Source: Verrucomicrobiota bacterium (GTDB taxonomy: Bacteria > Verrucomicrobiota > Verrucomicrobiia > Verrucomicrobiales > Akkermansiaceae). From it: a stretch of DNA of 64,000 nt. Under the pieces are notes generated by a model. It did not search any database. It had not been told where the DNA came from and saw nothing but the letters and a program-made list of their open reading frames with translations. The position numbers were made by a program, and so were the translations under genes. The stretch lies in NCBI GenBank assembly GCA_018969605.1, contig JAGWXY010000002.1:1-64000 (forward strand), written 5' to 3'. Below are positions 46,617-55,270 of the stretch, one piece after another; positions within the stretch are counted from its first letter, which is position 1, and each line of letters opens with the position of its first letter.

Positions 46617-49421
46617 TCAGTTTTGGTTGGAAAAGGCGAGGTTGATAATTTGCTTAGGCGCGAGTTGGAATTTCTTCGCGCCCTGTGCGGGTTCCGGAGG
46701 GCTGCTTGCCTGGCCGTCGAGTTCGCGGCGGGTGACGAGCGCGGCACCCGGGGTGGCTTCCGGTGACAACGCCACGGTGGTCTCGGCAGCGGCACCGAGC
46801 GGGTTCCAAAGGCGGAGTTCCCATGCGTTGTTTCGCTTGCGGAAGGCACTGCAGGCGGCGCCGTCGGAAACTTCGAGAAGGCTGAAGGATGATGGATGAC
46901 CTGCTGTAGCGGTGTGGTGGATGGCACGGATTTCCGCTTCGCATTCCGCCGAAAGCTTGCAGAGCGTGTGGTCGCTTTCCGCGCAGGCACCGAGGGCCAA
47001 AAGAAACTGGAATTCAAGGGTGCCGAGGCATTGACCGCCGGGCTCGCCATCGGTGAGGACCGTGCGGCGTGTGCCGCGGAAAAGCGTAAGGTGAAGCGGG
47101 CGTCCCGGCTTGTTGCCGACGGCCGCCTCATGCATGCCGGGGGCGACCAACGCCAGCGCCCGTCCATCACCGCGCACGGCTGACCACGAACGCTGCGGCA
47201 CGGTTTCCACCGGCAGCTCACGGAACAAATGTCCATCGGCCGGCAAGGCGACCTCACGGGTGACGACATCGAAGACCGAGTCGCTACAGAAGCTGGAGAC
47301 CGATGTGCCGGTCAGGAAGCTCACGCGCAAGCGGTGATCCTCGCAGTTGTTGTTCACCTTCACTTCGAAACGCACGGTTGGATCGTCACGCCTCAGTGTG
47401 GCCTTGACCTCGATTTCGAGCGCTGCGGTTTCGGCGGATCGGCGGCCAGTGGCAAAATCATGGCGGCGTGGGATTGCCATCGCATAGCGCAGCACCAGCG
47501 AGGAAAGCAGGGCTCCGTCGTGTTCGAGCGCCGTGCTTTTGAGGCTGCCGATCGAGGAGAAAACCGCATCGTTCACGGCGGTTCCGTGATACCAGCCGTC
47601 GCCGATGTCGGCGCAGTCCTCGAAGACCAGCGCGCCGGGGTAGATTTGGCCGCTGCGCAGGTCGGTGAGTTCCAGACTGCCGTCCGCTTGTGCTGCGATT
47701 CGTACCAGCCCGTTGGCCAGCGTCGCGGGTCCCTCGGCGATGCCCGCACCGAGATTGTGGCGGGTCGGTGGCGCGAGTTGCGGCCAGACGGGTGCCGGCG
47801 GATTGAGCGGTTCGCGAACGACACCAAGCGTGATGCCGCCCATCGCGGGCAGTTCCAACTCGAGCGCGACGCGCACCTCATGGACTTTGAGTTCCTGCGG
47901 AAACTTGACGCCCTTGGCTTTGTAGCGGGTCCGGTTGAGTCGCTGCCCGAGCCGCTGATAAGGGATCTCCGTGCCATCGGGGCCGTGGATGCGGAAGGCG
48001 GGTTGCATTTCGAAAAAGAATGCCTCGCCAAACATTGGCCAGCCGACGGGAAGCTCGAGCGTGATTTCAAAAATCCCCCTGCGGCGGTGTGGCAGCGGAT
48101 TGAAAACACTCACCGCGAGCACGCCCTCACCACTGACCGCCGGTGACATCTGCGATGCCAGTGCCTCGAGCGATCGCTTCGTCACGATTTCGGCGATGCC
48201 GCGCGACTGCGCGAAGCGGAACTCCATGTCGCGGTGCACCGCATCGATGCTGCAACCGCAGATCGAATCGTGGGCGTGGTTTTGCAACAGCCACTGCCAT
48301 GCCACTTCCAACTCGCGGGAAGGGTAGGGGACACCGCGCAGTGCTTCTGCGGCGACGGCCATCGGCTCGGCCCAACGGGTGAGTGATTCTTCGCAGCGTG
48401 CATTCGCCTGTTTGAGGCCCACCCGGCTGGAGAGGACCCCGGGGATCAGGAACGATTGATCGAGGTGGACCGGCAAGCGCGAGGCCGTGCGCAGTTCGCC
48501 ATTCATCACCGGTAGATCGCGGCCGCGCAGGGCTTCCATTCCATCGGCAAACTCCGCCAACGAGGCATGGATCAAAGGCACGCCGGCGACCTCTGCAGCT
48601 TCACCGCCAAACAACTCTTCATAGGCTATGCGGTCCCACAAAAGGTGGTCGCCGCCATCATAGAAAAGCACCTGCCCGCCGCCGCCGCGCGCCACCTCGC
48701 CCTGGAGGTAGGCCTCGGCGCGGGCCCTGATTTCATCCGGGCCGGGAGTGGTGTCGTAATCACCCACGCCGCGCACCTGGTGGGCGAAATTCCCGTAACC
48801 GATGCAGCTGAAAAGGTGGCAGACCAACTCCGAGCCATCCGCGCCGCGCCACAGCGCGTAGGCATTTTGAGAGGCATCAATCCCCGTCCCGCGCAGCACG
48901 AACGCCGTTGCAATGCCAAAGCCCCGCAGGATCTGCGGAAGCTGCCCGACATGGCCGAACTGGTCCTGGCAAAGTCCTGCCCGCAAGGGTTCGCCGCCCA
49001 TTTCGCGGCAAAGCGAGGCACCAATCTCAAGATTGCGGATGAGCGACTCGCCCGAGACGAGCCACTCGTCGGGTTGGACGTACCAAGGGCCAGCGTCGAT
49101 GCGACCCGCCGCCACAAGCGCGCGCAATTCCTCCGTTCGCTCCGGTCGCATTTCGAGGTAGTCGATTAAAGGAATGACTTGGCCATCCATCGTGTAAGGC
49201 CCCTTGAGGGTCCCCTCGCGGAAGCCCGCGAGAACATCATCAAGCACATCGACCAAGCGGGCGCGGTAAACTTGAAATGTCTCATACCACTCACGATCCC
49301 AGTGGGTGCCGAGCACATAGAGGGCCTTGGTGGCGGTGCGGTTCGCCGCTTGCGTGCTGTCGATCGGGGCTTCCAAGGTCTTAGGCGAATGATCCTCGCG
49401 GGGTGATATTTTGGTGCGCAT
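46617..49421 (-). CDS. Alpha-mannosidase, GH38 family
   Basis: ALYVLGTHWDREWYETFQVYRARLVDVLDDV, GPWYVQPDEWLVSGESLIRNLEIG, LCQDQFGHVGQLPQILRGFGI, NHAHDSICGCSIDAVHRDMEFRF. Confidence 0.95.
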   Translation of the reverse strand: MRTKISPREDHSPKTLEAPIDSTQAANRTATKALYVLGTHWDREWYETFQVYRARLVDVLDDVLAGFREGTLKGPYTMDGQVIPLIDYLEMRPERTEELRALVAAGRIDAGPWYVQPDEWLVSGESLIRNLEIGASLCREMGGEPLRAGLCQDQFGHVGQLPQILRGFGIATAFVLRGTGIDASQNAYALWRGADGSELVCHLFSCIGYGNFAHQVRGVGDYDTTPGPDEIRARAEAYLQGEVARGGGGQVLFYDGGDHLLWDRIAYEELFGGEAAEVAGVPLIHASLAEFADGMEALRGRDLPVMNGELRTASRLPVHLDQSFLIPGVLSSRVGLKQANARCEESLTRWAEPMAVAAEALRGVPYPSRELEVAWQWLLQNHAHDSICGCSIDAVHRDMEFRFAQSRGIAEIVTKRSLEALASQMSPAVSGEGVLAVSVFNPLPHRRRGIFEITLELPVGWPMFGEAFFFEMQPAFRIHGPDGTEIPYQRLGQRLNRTRYKAKGVKFPQELKVHEVRVALELELPAMGGITLGVVREPLNPPAPVWPQLAPPTRHNLGAGIAEGPATLANGLVRIAAQADGSLELTDLRSGQIYPGALVFEDCADIGDGWYHGTAVNDAVFSSIGSLKSTALEHDGALLSSLVLRYAMAIPRRHDFATGRRSAETAALEIEVKATLRRDDPTVRFEVKVNNNCEDHRLRVSFLTGTSVSSFCSDSVFDVVTREVALPADGHLFRELPVETVPQRSWSAVRGDGRALALVAPGMHEAAVGNKPGRPLHLTLFRGTRRTVLTDGEPGGQCLGTLEFQFLLALGACAESDHTLCKLSAECEAEIRAIHHTATAGHPSSFSLLEVSDGAACSAFRKRNNAWELRLWNPLGAAAETTVALSPEATPGAALVTRRELDGQASSPPEPAQGAKKFQLAPKQIINLAFSNQN

Positions 49422-49499
49422 TGTTTGGTCGGCAAAATGTGCGATTAGAAACCGATATCAAGAACGATTTGTCGGATTGTTGGCATTTGACTTCAACCG

Positions 49500-50687
49500 A
49501 TGGTCATGAATGATGCCTCCGTGTCGCAAGTCGATCAAAGCGAGAAATCACCCGGAGCCCGGCAGAAGCGCCCGAGGGGCAAGAGCAAATCCGTTCGGGA
49601 GTATATTTTGGGTGCCTTTTCCAAGGGCGATTGGCTCCCGCCGGAAACCGAAATCGCGAGCCTTCTGGGGGTCACCCGCTATGCGGTGGCCCAGGCATTG
49701 AACGAGCTCCACGTCCAGGGACTGGTTGTGCGCGAGCCCGGCAGGGGGACCTTGCTCGTCGGGGAGGCCGAATCAGTGATGCCGACGCCTGTGAGTGTTG
49801 CGAAAACAGTGGTCTTCATTTGTGCCGAGTTGTCCTCATATCTTGCGCTCGGATTGATTTCCTCACTGCAGAGGGATCTGGGTGATCGCGACTGCCGAAT
49901 CGCCCTGCGCTCGTCGGATCACCGGGCCAACATGGAGATCGCCCGGATCAAGGAGTTGCGCAGCGGGGGATTTGCCGGGGCCATCATCATTCCGGACAGC
50001 CCCGACCTCATTCATTCCGAGATTTTGTCGCTGCACCAAAGCGGATTCCCGATCGTCCTGATGGATCGCCCCATCGAGGGGCTGCCCGTGCCATCGGTGG
50101 CGACCGACCATTTCGCTGGCGCGGTGGAGGTGGTGTCGCATCTCATTTCGCTCGGTCACAGGCGCATTGCGCACATCACATACGGCGGGCAGTGGCACGA
50201 GTCCCATGCCGTCACCCTGCGCCACAAGGGTTACCTTCACGCGCTCCAGCAGGCGGGAATTGAGCCCGATGACTCGTTGGTAAGCTATCTCGATGTTCCT
50301 CCTGGAGACAGCTCGCCCGACACGCAGCGCAGCGAATTGTCCGCTTACATCGCCATGCACAAACTGCTGGCATCCCCGGCGCGACCGACTGCGGTCTTCG
50401 CCGTCAGCGACTACCTCTGCAAGGGGATTGCTCTTGCCGCTACCAATCACGGCCTCAAGATCCCCGAACAGATCTCCATCGCGGGCTTTGACCACGATGT
50501 GGCGGTCTGGCCGGATCATCTGGTGCTCACGACCTGCGCGCATCCGATTCGGGAACTCGCCCAGGCAGCGGCCGCAATGATGTCCGCTGCCCTCAACGGC
50601 ACTCCCATTCCGGCTGAGCCCGTGGTGATTCCGGGGAGGCTCATGCCTGGCAACTCGACCTGTCCGCCGCCATCCCCGACGCGCTGA
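49500..50687 (+). CDS. GntR-type HTH / LacI-type sensor hybrid regulator
   Basis: VREYILGAFSKGDWLPPETEIASLLGVTRYAVAQALNELHVQGLVVREPGRGTLLV; PIVLMDRPIEGLPVPSVATDHFAGAVEVVSHLISLGHRRIAHI. Confidence 0.9.
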   Translation: MVMNDASVSQVDQSEKSPGARQKRPRGKSKSVREYILGAFSKGDWLPPETEIASLLGVTRYAVAQALNELHVQGLVVREPGRGTLLVGEAESVMPTPVSVAKTVVFICAELSSYLALGLISSLQRDLGDRDCRIALRSSDHRANMEIARIKELRSGGFAGAIIIPDSPDLIHSEILSLHQSGFPIVLMDRPIEGLPVPSVATDHFAGAVEVVSHLISLGHRRIAHITYGGQWHESHAVTLRHKGYLHALQQAGIEPDDSLVSYLDVPPGDSSPDTQRSELSAYIAMHKLLASPARPTAVFAVSDYLCKGIALAATNHGLKIPEQISIAGFDHDVAVWPDHLVLTTCAHPIRELAQAAAAMMSAALNGTPIPAEPVVIPGRLMPGNSTCPPPSPTR

Positions 50688-50746
50688 GTCCGGTGTTCAC
50701 TGCGGATCCGCTTCGGTCAATAAAGCAGTTGATTTCAAAGCCTGGG

Positions 50747-50773
50747 AATTTCCATAGGAATCCATTGGAAATT
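50747..50773. terminator. Inverted repeat between convergent genes, possible terminator
   Basis: AATTTCCA (50747-50754), 11-nt loop, TGGAAATT (50766-50773), between the stops at 50687 (+) and 50910 (-). Confidence 0.35.
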
Positions 50774-50909
50774 TCACAGACCTATCCCCGATTACCGGTT
50801 ACAAATTTGAGCAAAATGCTCTGATGTCCATGAGAGCAGAACAGGAGTGTCGTGCCTCCTTGGGAGGCGGCTTCATCCTATTTCCCAATAATGAATCACG
50901 AATAACCAA

Positions 50910-51713
50910 TCACTTTTCTTTCATCTTTTCCCATGCGGCTTCCATTTGCGCGCATGTGGCTGATTCGAGGGTGAGGCCTTGATGTTTGAGGTGTTGTTCC
51001 ATGGCGGCGAAGCGGTGTTCGAACTTGGCGTTGGCGTTGGCCATGAGGAGTTCGGGGTCGGTGTTGCGGAAGCGGGCGAGGTTGACGACGGAGAAGAGGA
51101 GGTCGCCGAGTTCTTCGTCGATGTGTGATGCGTTGCCGTGCGAGTGGGCGCTTTCGAGTTCGGCGAGCTCTTCGCGGATTTTGGCGATGATGCCATGTTC
51201 ATCGGGCCAGTCGAAGCCGACTTTGGCGGCTTTTTTCTGGAGCTTGGCGGCACGCAGGATGGCGGGCAGGCCTTTGCCGGTGCCGTGGAGGAAGGGTTTA
51301 TCCTCATGGCCTTTTTCGCCGCGTTTGATGGCATCCCATTGCTGAAGTACGGCATCCGTCGTAGTTGCGTCGCTTTGGGCGAAGACATGCGGGTGGCGGC
51401 GCACGAGTTTGTCGGAAATTGCGCGTGCCACATCGTCGAGCGTGTGGCGTCCGGCTTCCTCGGCCAGTTCGCTGTGAAAGACCACTTGCAGGAGCAGGTC
51501 GCCGAGTTCTTCCAAGAGATGTTCGTGGTCCTCGCGCTGAATGGCGTCGATCGTTTCGTAGGCCTCTTCGATCAGGTTCGGTATGAGCGAGGCATGCGTT
51601 TGCTCCGCATCCCATGGGCAGCCACCGGGTGCGCGAAGGCGGTGCATGATGGCGCGGAGGCGGTCGATTTGCCGGTCATTCTCCGGGCAGTGGATCATTT
51701 CGGCATCGGTCAT
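50910..51713 (-). CDS. mazG: MazG nucleoside triphosphate pyrophosphohydrolase
   Basis: IMHRLRAPGGCPWDAEQTHASLIPNLIEEAYETIDAIQREDHEHLLEELGDLLLQVVFHSELAEE and a second EELGDLLFSVVNLARF motif. Confidence 0.96.
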   Translation of the reverse strand: MTDAEMIHCPENDRQIDRLRAIMHRLRAPGGCPWDAEQTHASLIPNLIEEAYETIDAIQREDHEHLLEELGDLLLQVVFHSELAEEAGRHTLDDVARAISDKLVRRHPHVFAQSDATTTDAVLQQWDAIKRGEKGHEDKPFLHGTGKGLPAILRAAKLQKKAAKVGFDWPDEHGIIAKIREELAELESAHSHGNASHIDEELGDLLFSVVNLARFRNTDPELLMANANAKFEHRFAAMEQHLKHQGLTLESATCAQMEAAWEKMKEK

Positions 51714-52591
51714 GAGTCGTTGGATCGTTGTTTGGCGGCGTCGCGCAATACTTCGCGTTCGCGGTCGGTGAGGCTTTGGAAACCTTGGAGTGAAATTTTG
51801 TCGAGGATGAGGTCGACCTCGGAATCCCTTTGGAGGTCGATGGAGGTGCGGGGTTGGATTTTTCTTTCGGCCGGAGTGTTTCGGCGTGGTGCGCCGGAGG
51901 CATGGCGACCGGAGAGGAGTTGCGGCCAGCGCATGAGGATGGCGCCGATGATGGCACCGCCGAGGTGGCCGGCTTCACCGCCTTCGTTGCCGCCGAGTTT
52001 GAGGATGATCGATCCGGCGGAGATTGCGAGCAGGGCGATGGCGAGTTGGCGCATCGAGAGTTCGATCGGCGGAAAGAGCAGTGATACGCGCAGGTTCGGG
52101 GCGGTGATCGCGACGCCGATGAAGATTCCGTAGATGCCGGCCGAGGCGCCGACGAGGATGGATTGCGAATCGGCGGGGACGACGCCGGTCAGTGTGAGCA
52201 GCGAGAAGAACGCCGCGCCGCCGATGCCGCAGATGAGGTAAAAAATCAGAAAGCGTTGTGAGCCCCACCAGCGTTCCATCCATGGGCCAAAGAAGAAGAT
52301 GCCCATCGCGTTGAAGAGCAGGTGGCCGAGGCTGCCGTGGAGAAACTGAAAGCTGATGAAGCGCCAAACTTGAAAGTGCTGGACGGCGGATTCGATGGAG
52401 AACGCGCCCCAATCGAGGAGTTTGGGAATTTTTTCTCCGTCGAGATTGGAATCGAGCACGAATGGGATGAGCAGGTAATCGAGCAGGAAGATTGCGATGT
52501 TGGAGGCCAGCAACCATTTCACCACCGGGGTGAGGTTGGAGAGGAATCCGCCTTGCGGTGAGCGATGGTAGTCGCGATCGGCTATGCCCAT
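51710..52591 (-). CDS. Rhomboid family intramembrane serine protease
   Basis: VWRFISFQFLHGSLGHLLFNAMGIFFFGPWMERWWGSQRFLIFYL; ILVGASAGIYGIFIG (GxSx Ser); GHLGGAIIGAILMRW (His). Overlaps mazG start. Confidence 0.92.
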   Translation of the reverse strand: MGIADRDYHRSPQGGFLSNLTPVVKWLLASNIAIFLLDYLLIPFVLDSNLDGEKIPKLLDWGAFSIESAVQHFQVWRFISFQFLHGSLGHLLFNAMGIFFFGPWMERWWGSQRFLIFYLICGIGGAAFFSLLTLTGVVPADSQSILVGASAGIYGIFIGVAITAPNLRVSLLFPPIELSMRQLAIALLAISAGSIILKLGGNEGGEAGHLGGAIIGAILMRWPQLLSGRHASGAPRRNTPAERKIQPRTSIDLQRDSEVDLILDKISLQGFQSLTDREREVLRDAAKQRSNDS

Positions 52592-52627
52592 GATGGTGAG
52601 TGATAAGTTTGTGTCAGCCTCTTCGCC

Positions 52628-53479
52628 TTAGGCACCGATCGGTTGCCAGACGGTTTTGGCTTCGGTGAAATCGCGCAGTTGCCAAACGCTGTCGAATGTG
52701 GCGTCGAACCAATCGGCGTTGGGCGCGGTGATGCGCACGCGTTTGACGCTGGATGCCGCACCCTGCTCGAGAGTTTTGGCAATGGATGGATCGACCGCCG
52801 CGGCGATTGCGCGAATGTGTTCGTGAGTGGCAAAGGTCGGTGCGAGCTCGGTGGCATTGCCGGTGAGGAGATTCACCACGCCGGCCGGGAGGTCGGAGGT
52901 GGCGAGCATTTCGCCGAGCAGGATAGCCGGGTAGGCGTGGGATGATGAGGCAAGGGCCACGACTGAATTTCCGGCGGTGATCGCGTGGAGGGTCAGCGTC
53001 ACCAGTGCAAGCAGCGGATTTTTTGGCGGGGCGATGATGCCAACGATGCCGACTGGCTCGGTGATGGTGAAATTGAAATGCGAAGAGGCCACCGGATTCA
53101 CCGTGCCGAGGACCTGCTCGTATTTGTCGGCCCAGCCGGCGAAGTGGACGATGCGATCGATCGTGGCGCGGACTTCATGCGCGGCGGATTTCGCATCGGC
53201 GTTGGTGAGGCTGATGGCCTCGGTCATTTCCGCGGACCGTGCCTCGAGCATTTCGGCCAGGCGGTAAAGGATTTGCGCGCGGTTGTAGGGCGAGCGTTTT
53301 GACCATGCGGCACCACCTTTTGCGGCCGCCTCCACCGCGTTGCGCAGGTCTTTTTTGGAGCACAGCGGAATGTTTGCGAAGAAGGCACCCGAGCGATCGT
53401 GGATCGCAGTGACGCGTCCGCTTTCGGATCGGATGAAAGCCCCGCCCACGAAGCACTTTGGTGTTTTGGTCACTTTCAT
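52628..53479 (-). CDS. Short aldehyde dehydrogenase-like protein lacking the catalytic-Cys region
   Basis: Start MKVTKTPKCFVGGAFIRSESGR; ALDH N-terminal features (EPVGIVGIIAPPKNPLLALVTLTLHAITAGNSVVALAS, LPAGVVNLLTGN) but only 283 aa and no GQxC-type motif. Confidence 0.8.
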   Translation of the reverse strand: MKVTKTPKCFVGGAFIRSESGRVTAIHDRSGAFFANIPLCSKKDLRNAVEAAAKGGAAWSKRSPYNRAQILYRLAEMLEARSAEMTEAISLTNADAKSAAHEVRATIDRIVHFAGWADKYEQVLGTVNPVASSHFNFTITEPVGIVGIIAPPKNPLLALVTLTLHAITAGNSVVALASSSHAYPAILLGEMLATSDLPAGVVNLLTGNATELAPTFATHEHIRAIAAAVDPSIAKTLEQGAASSVKRVRITAPNADWFDATFDSVWQLRDFTEAKTVWQPIGA

Positions 53480-53511
53480 CAAAGTGGCGGGCGGATGAGG
53501 CCTTTTTTCTT

Positions 53512-53889
53512 TCAAGCGATGTGGCTTTGATAGGCCGAGGCATCCATCAGGCGTGCCGCGTCGGCGGGATCCTTGACGCGAAGTTTGAAGATCCAGCCTT
53601 TGCCGTAGGGGTCGGTGTTGACAAGAGATGGGTCGGCTTCGACAGCGTTGTTGGCTTCGATCACTTCGCCGCCAATCGGCGCGTAGATGTCGGAGGCGGC
53701 CTTCACGGATTCCACCACTGCGGTTGGATCGCCGGCGTCGACTTTGCGGCCGATGCTGGGGAGTTCGACAAAGACCACATCGGTGAGTTCGGCTTGGGCG
53801 TGATCGGAAATGCCCACGGTCGCAATGTCGCCTTCGAGGCGGATCCATTCGTGAGAGGCGCAGTAGCGGAGATCGGCGGGGATGTTCAT
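53512..53889 (-). CDS. gcvH: Glycine cleavage system H protein
   Basis: MNIPADLRYCASHEWIRLEGDIATVGISDHAQAELTDVVFVELPSIGRKVDAGDPTAVVESVKAASDIYAPIGGEVIEAN, with the lipoyl-Lys context ESVKAAS. Confidence 0.97.
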   Translation of the reverse strand: MNIPADLRYCASHEWIRLEGDIATVGISDHAQAELTDVVFVELPSIGRKVDAGDPTAVVESVKAASDIYAPIGGEVIEANNAVEADPSLVNTDPYGKGWIFKLRVKDPADAARLMDASAYQSHIA

Positions 53890-53939
53890 GGGATGGTGGG
53901 TGTGCGTGGTGTTGGAATTTTGAAATCAGACAGGGATAG

Positions 53940-55022
53940 TTAAGCGGTGGGGGTGGGTCGGTAGAAAGGTTTTTTCACCACCTCGGCGGGGAATGTGCGT
54001 TCGCGGACTTGGATTTGGAGGCGGGTGCCAAGTTTCGAATATTCGGCGGGCAGGTAGGCCATGCCGATGCCGATCGAGAGGCTCGGCGAGAGGGCGCCGC
54101 TGGAGAGTTCGCCGATCGTGCGGCCTTCGGAGTCGAGCACTGGGTAGTGGGCGCGCGGCGGCGGGGATTTTTCGGTGCAGCGGATCGCGGTGAGTTTGAG
54201 TTGCGGGCCGTCGGTTTTTTGGCGGGCGAGGATGTCTCGGCCGGTGAAGGCGGATTTTTGCAAATCGCAAAAGAACCCGAGGCCGGCTTCGATCGGGGTG
54301 CGATCGGGGGCGAGGTCATTGCCATTGAGCGGGAAGCCCATTTCGAGGCGGAGCGTGTCGCGCGCGCCAAGGCCGCAGGGAATGGCGCCGGCGGCGATGA
54401 ATTTTTCCCAGAACGCGATGCCATCGACGGCCGGGCAGAAGAACTCAAATCCGTCTTCGCCGGTGTAGCCCGTGCGGCAAACGATCGATCCATCGGCGAG
54501 GCTGGCGATGCCATTGCGCGCAGGGAGGCTTTCAGCAGGAAACACGCGTGCAAATATTTGCGCGGCTTGTGGCCCCTGGATCGCCATGCCGGCCCATTTT
54601 TCACTCTCATTGCGCATCGTCGCGCCATCGGAGAGGTGGCCGGCGAGCCATGCGACATCCTCGTCGATCTTCGAAGCATTGATCACCAGGAAATACTCAT
54701 CGGCCGCGCTGCGGTAGGCGATGAGGTCATCGATCACGCCGCCATTTTCATTGAGCATGATCGTGTACTGGCCTTCGCCGACCGCGAGTCGTGCGAGGTC
54801 GTTGGTGAGCAGGCGGTTGAGTTGATCGAGCGCGCCGGGGCCGCTGACGAAGACCTGGCCCATGTGTGAAATGTCGAAGATGCCAACCTTTTGGCGGACC
54901 GCCTGGTGCTCATCGATGATCGAGCTGTACTGCACCGGCATGTTCCATCCGGCGAAGGGCACCATCCGGGCGCCGAGGGAGTGATGGGCGGATTCGAGCG
55001 GCGAATGGTGGAGGTCGGACAT
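53940..55022 (-). CDS. gcvT: Glycine cleavage system aminomethyltransferase (T protein)
   Basis: HHSLGARMVPFAGWNMPVQYSSIIDEHQAVRQKVGIFDISHMGQ; GYTGEDGFEFF; GLGARDTLRLEMGFPLNGNDL. Confidence 0.97.
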   Translation of the reverse strand: MSDLHHSPLESAHHSLGARMVPFAGWNMPVQYSSIIDEHQAVRQKVGIFDISHMGQVFVSGPGALDQLNRLLTNDLARLAVGEGQYTIMLNENGGVIDDLIAYRSAADEYFLVINASKIDEDVAWLAGHLSDGATMRNESEKWAGMAIQGPQAAQIFARVFPAESLPARNGIASLADGSIVCRTGYTGEDGFEFFCPAVDGIAFWEKFIAAGAIPCGLGARDTLRLEMGFPLNGNDLAPDRTPIEAGLGFFCDLQKSAFTGRDILARQKTDGPQLKLTAIRCTEKSPPPRAHYPVLDSEGRTIGELSSGALSPSLSIGIGMAYLPAEYSKLGTRLQIQVRERTFPAEVVKKPFYRPTPTA

Positions 55023-55270
55023 CGTTCATGCGAAGACTGCGAGGGGGCGCGGGGTCTGTCAATCGGGCATCGGGAGGGGCCAGAATGGGAGGGAATCGGC
55101 TTGTCGGGGCCGATTTTTTAGGCAGACTTCTCTGGAGTTCGGTAATGATTGCCTGTTACGGGCGTCACTTGATTTGCCTACAAAAACCCTCCTCGGCAAA
55201 TTTTGGAACATATGATCCAATTCTCAGATGTTTGACGGATATCTCAGCGTATCCCCTCGAATAAATTCAA

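Noticed and set aside
45413-46645. 410-aa plus-strand ORF
   Set aside because: Antisense to the DUF5107 gene at 44831-46588, whose protein has clear family motifs.
55023-55270. Possible glycine riboswitch upstream of gcvT
   Set aside because: No recognisable tandem glycine-aptamer core was seen by eye; an Rfam covariance-model search would be decisive.
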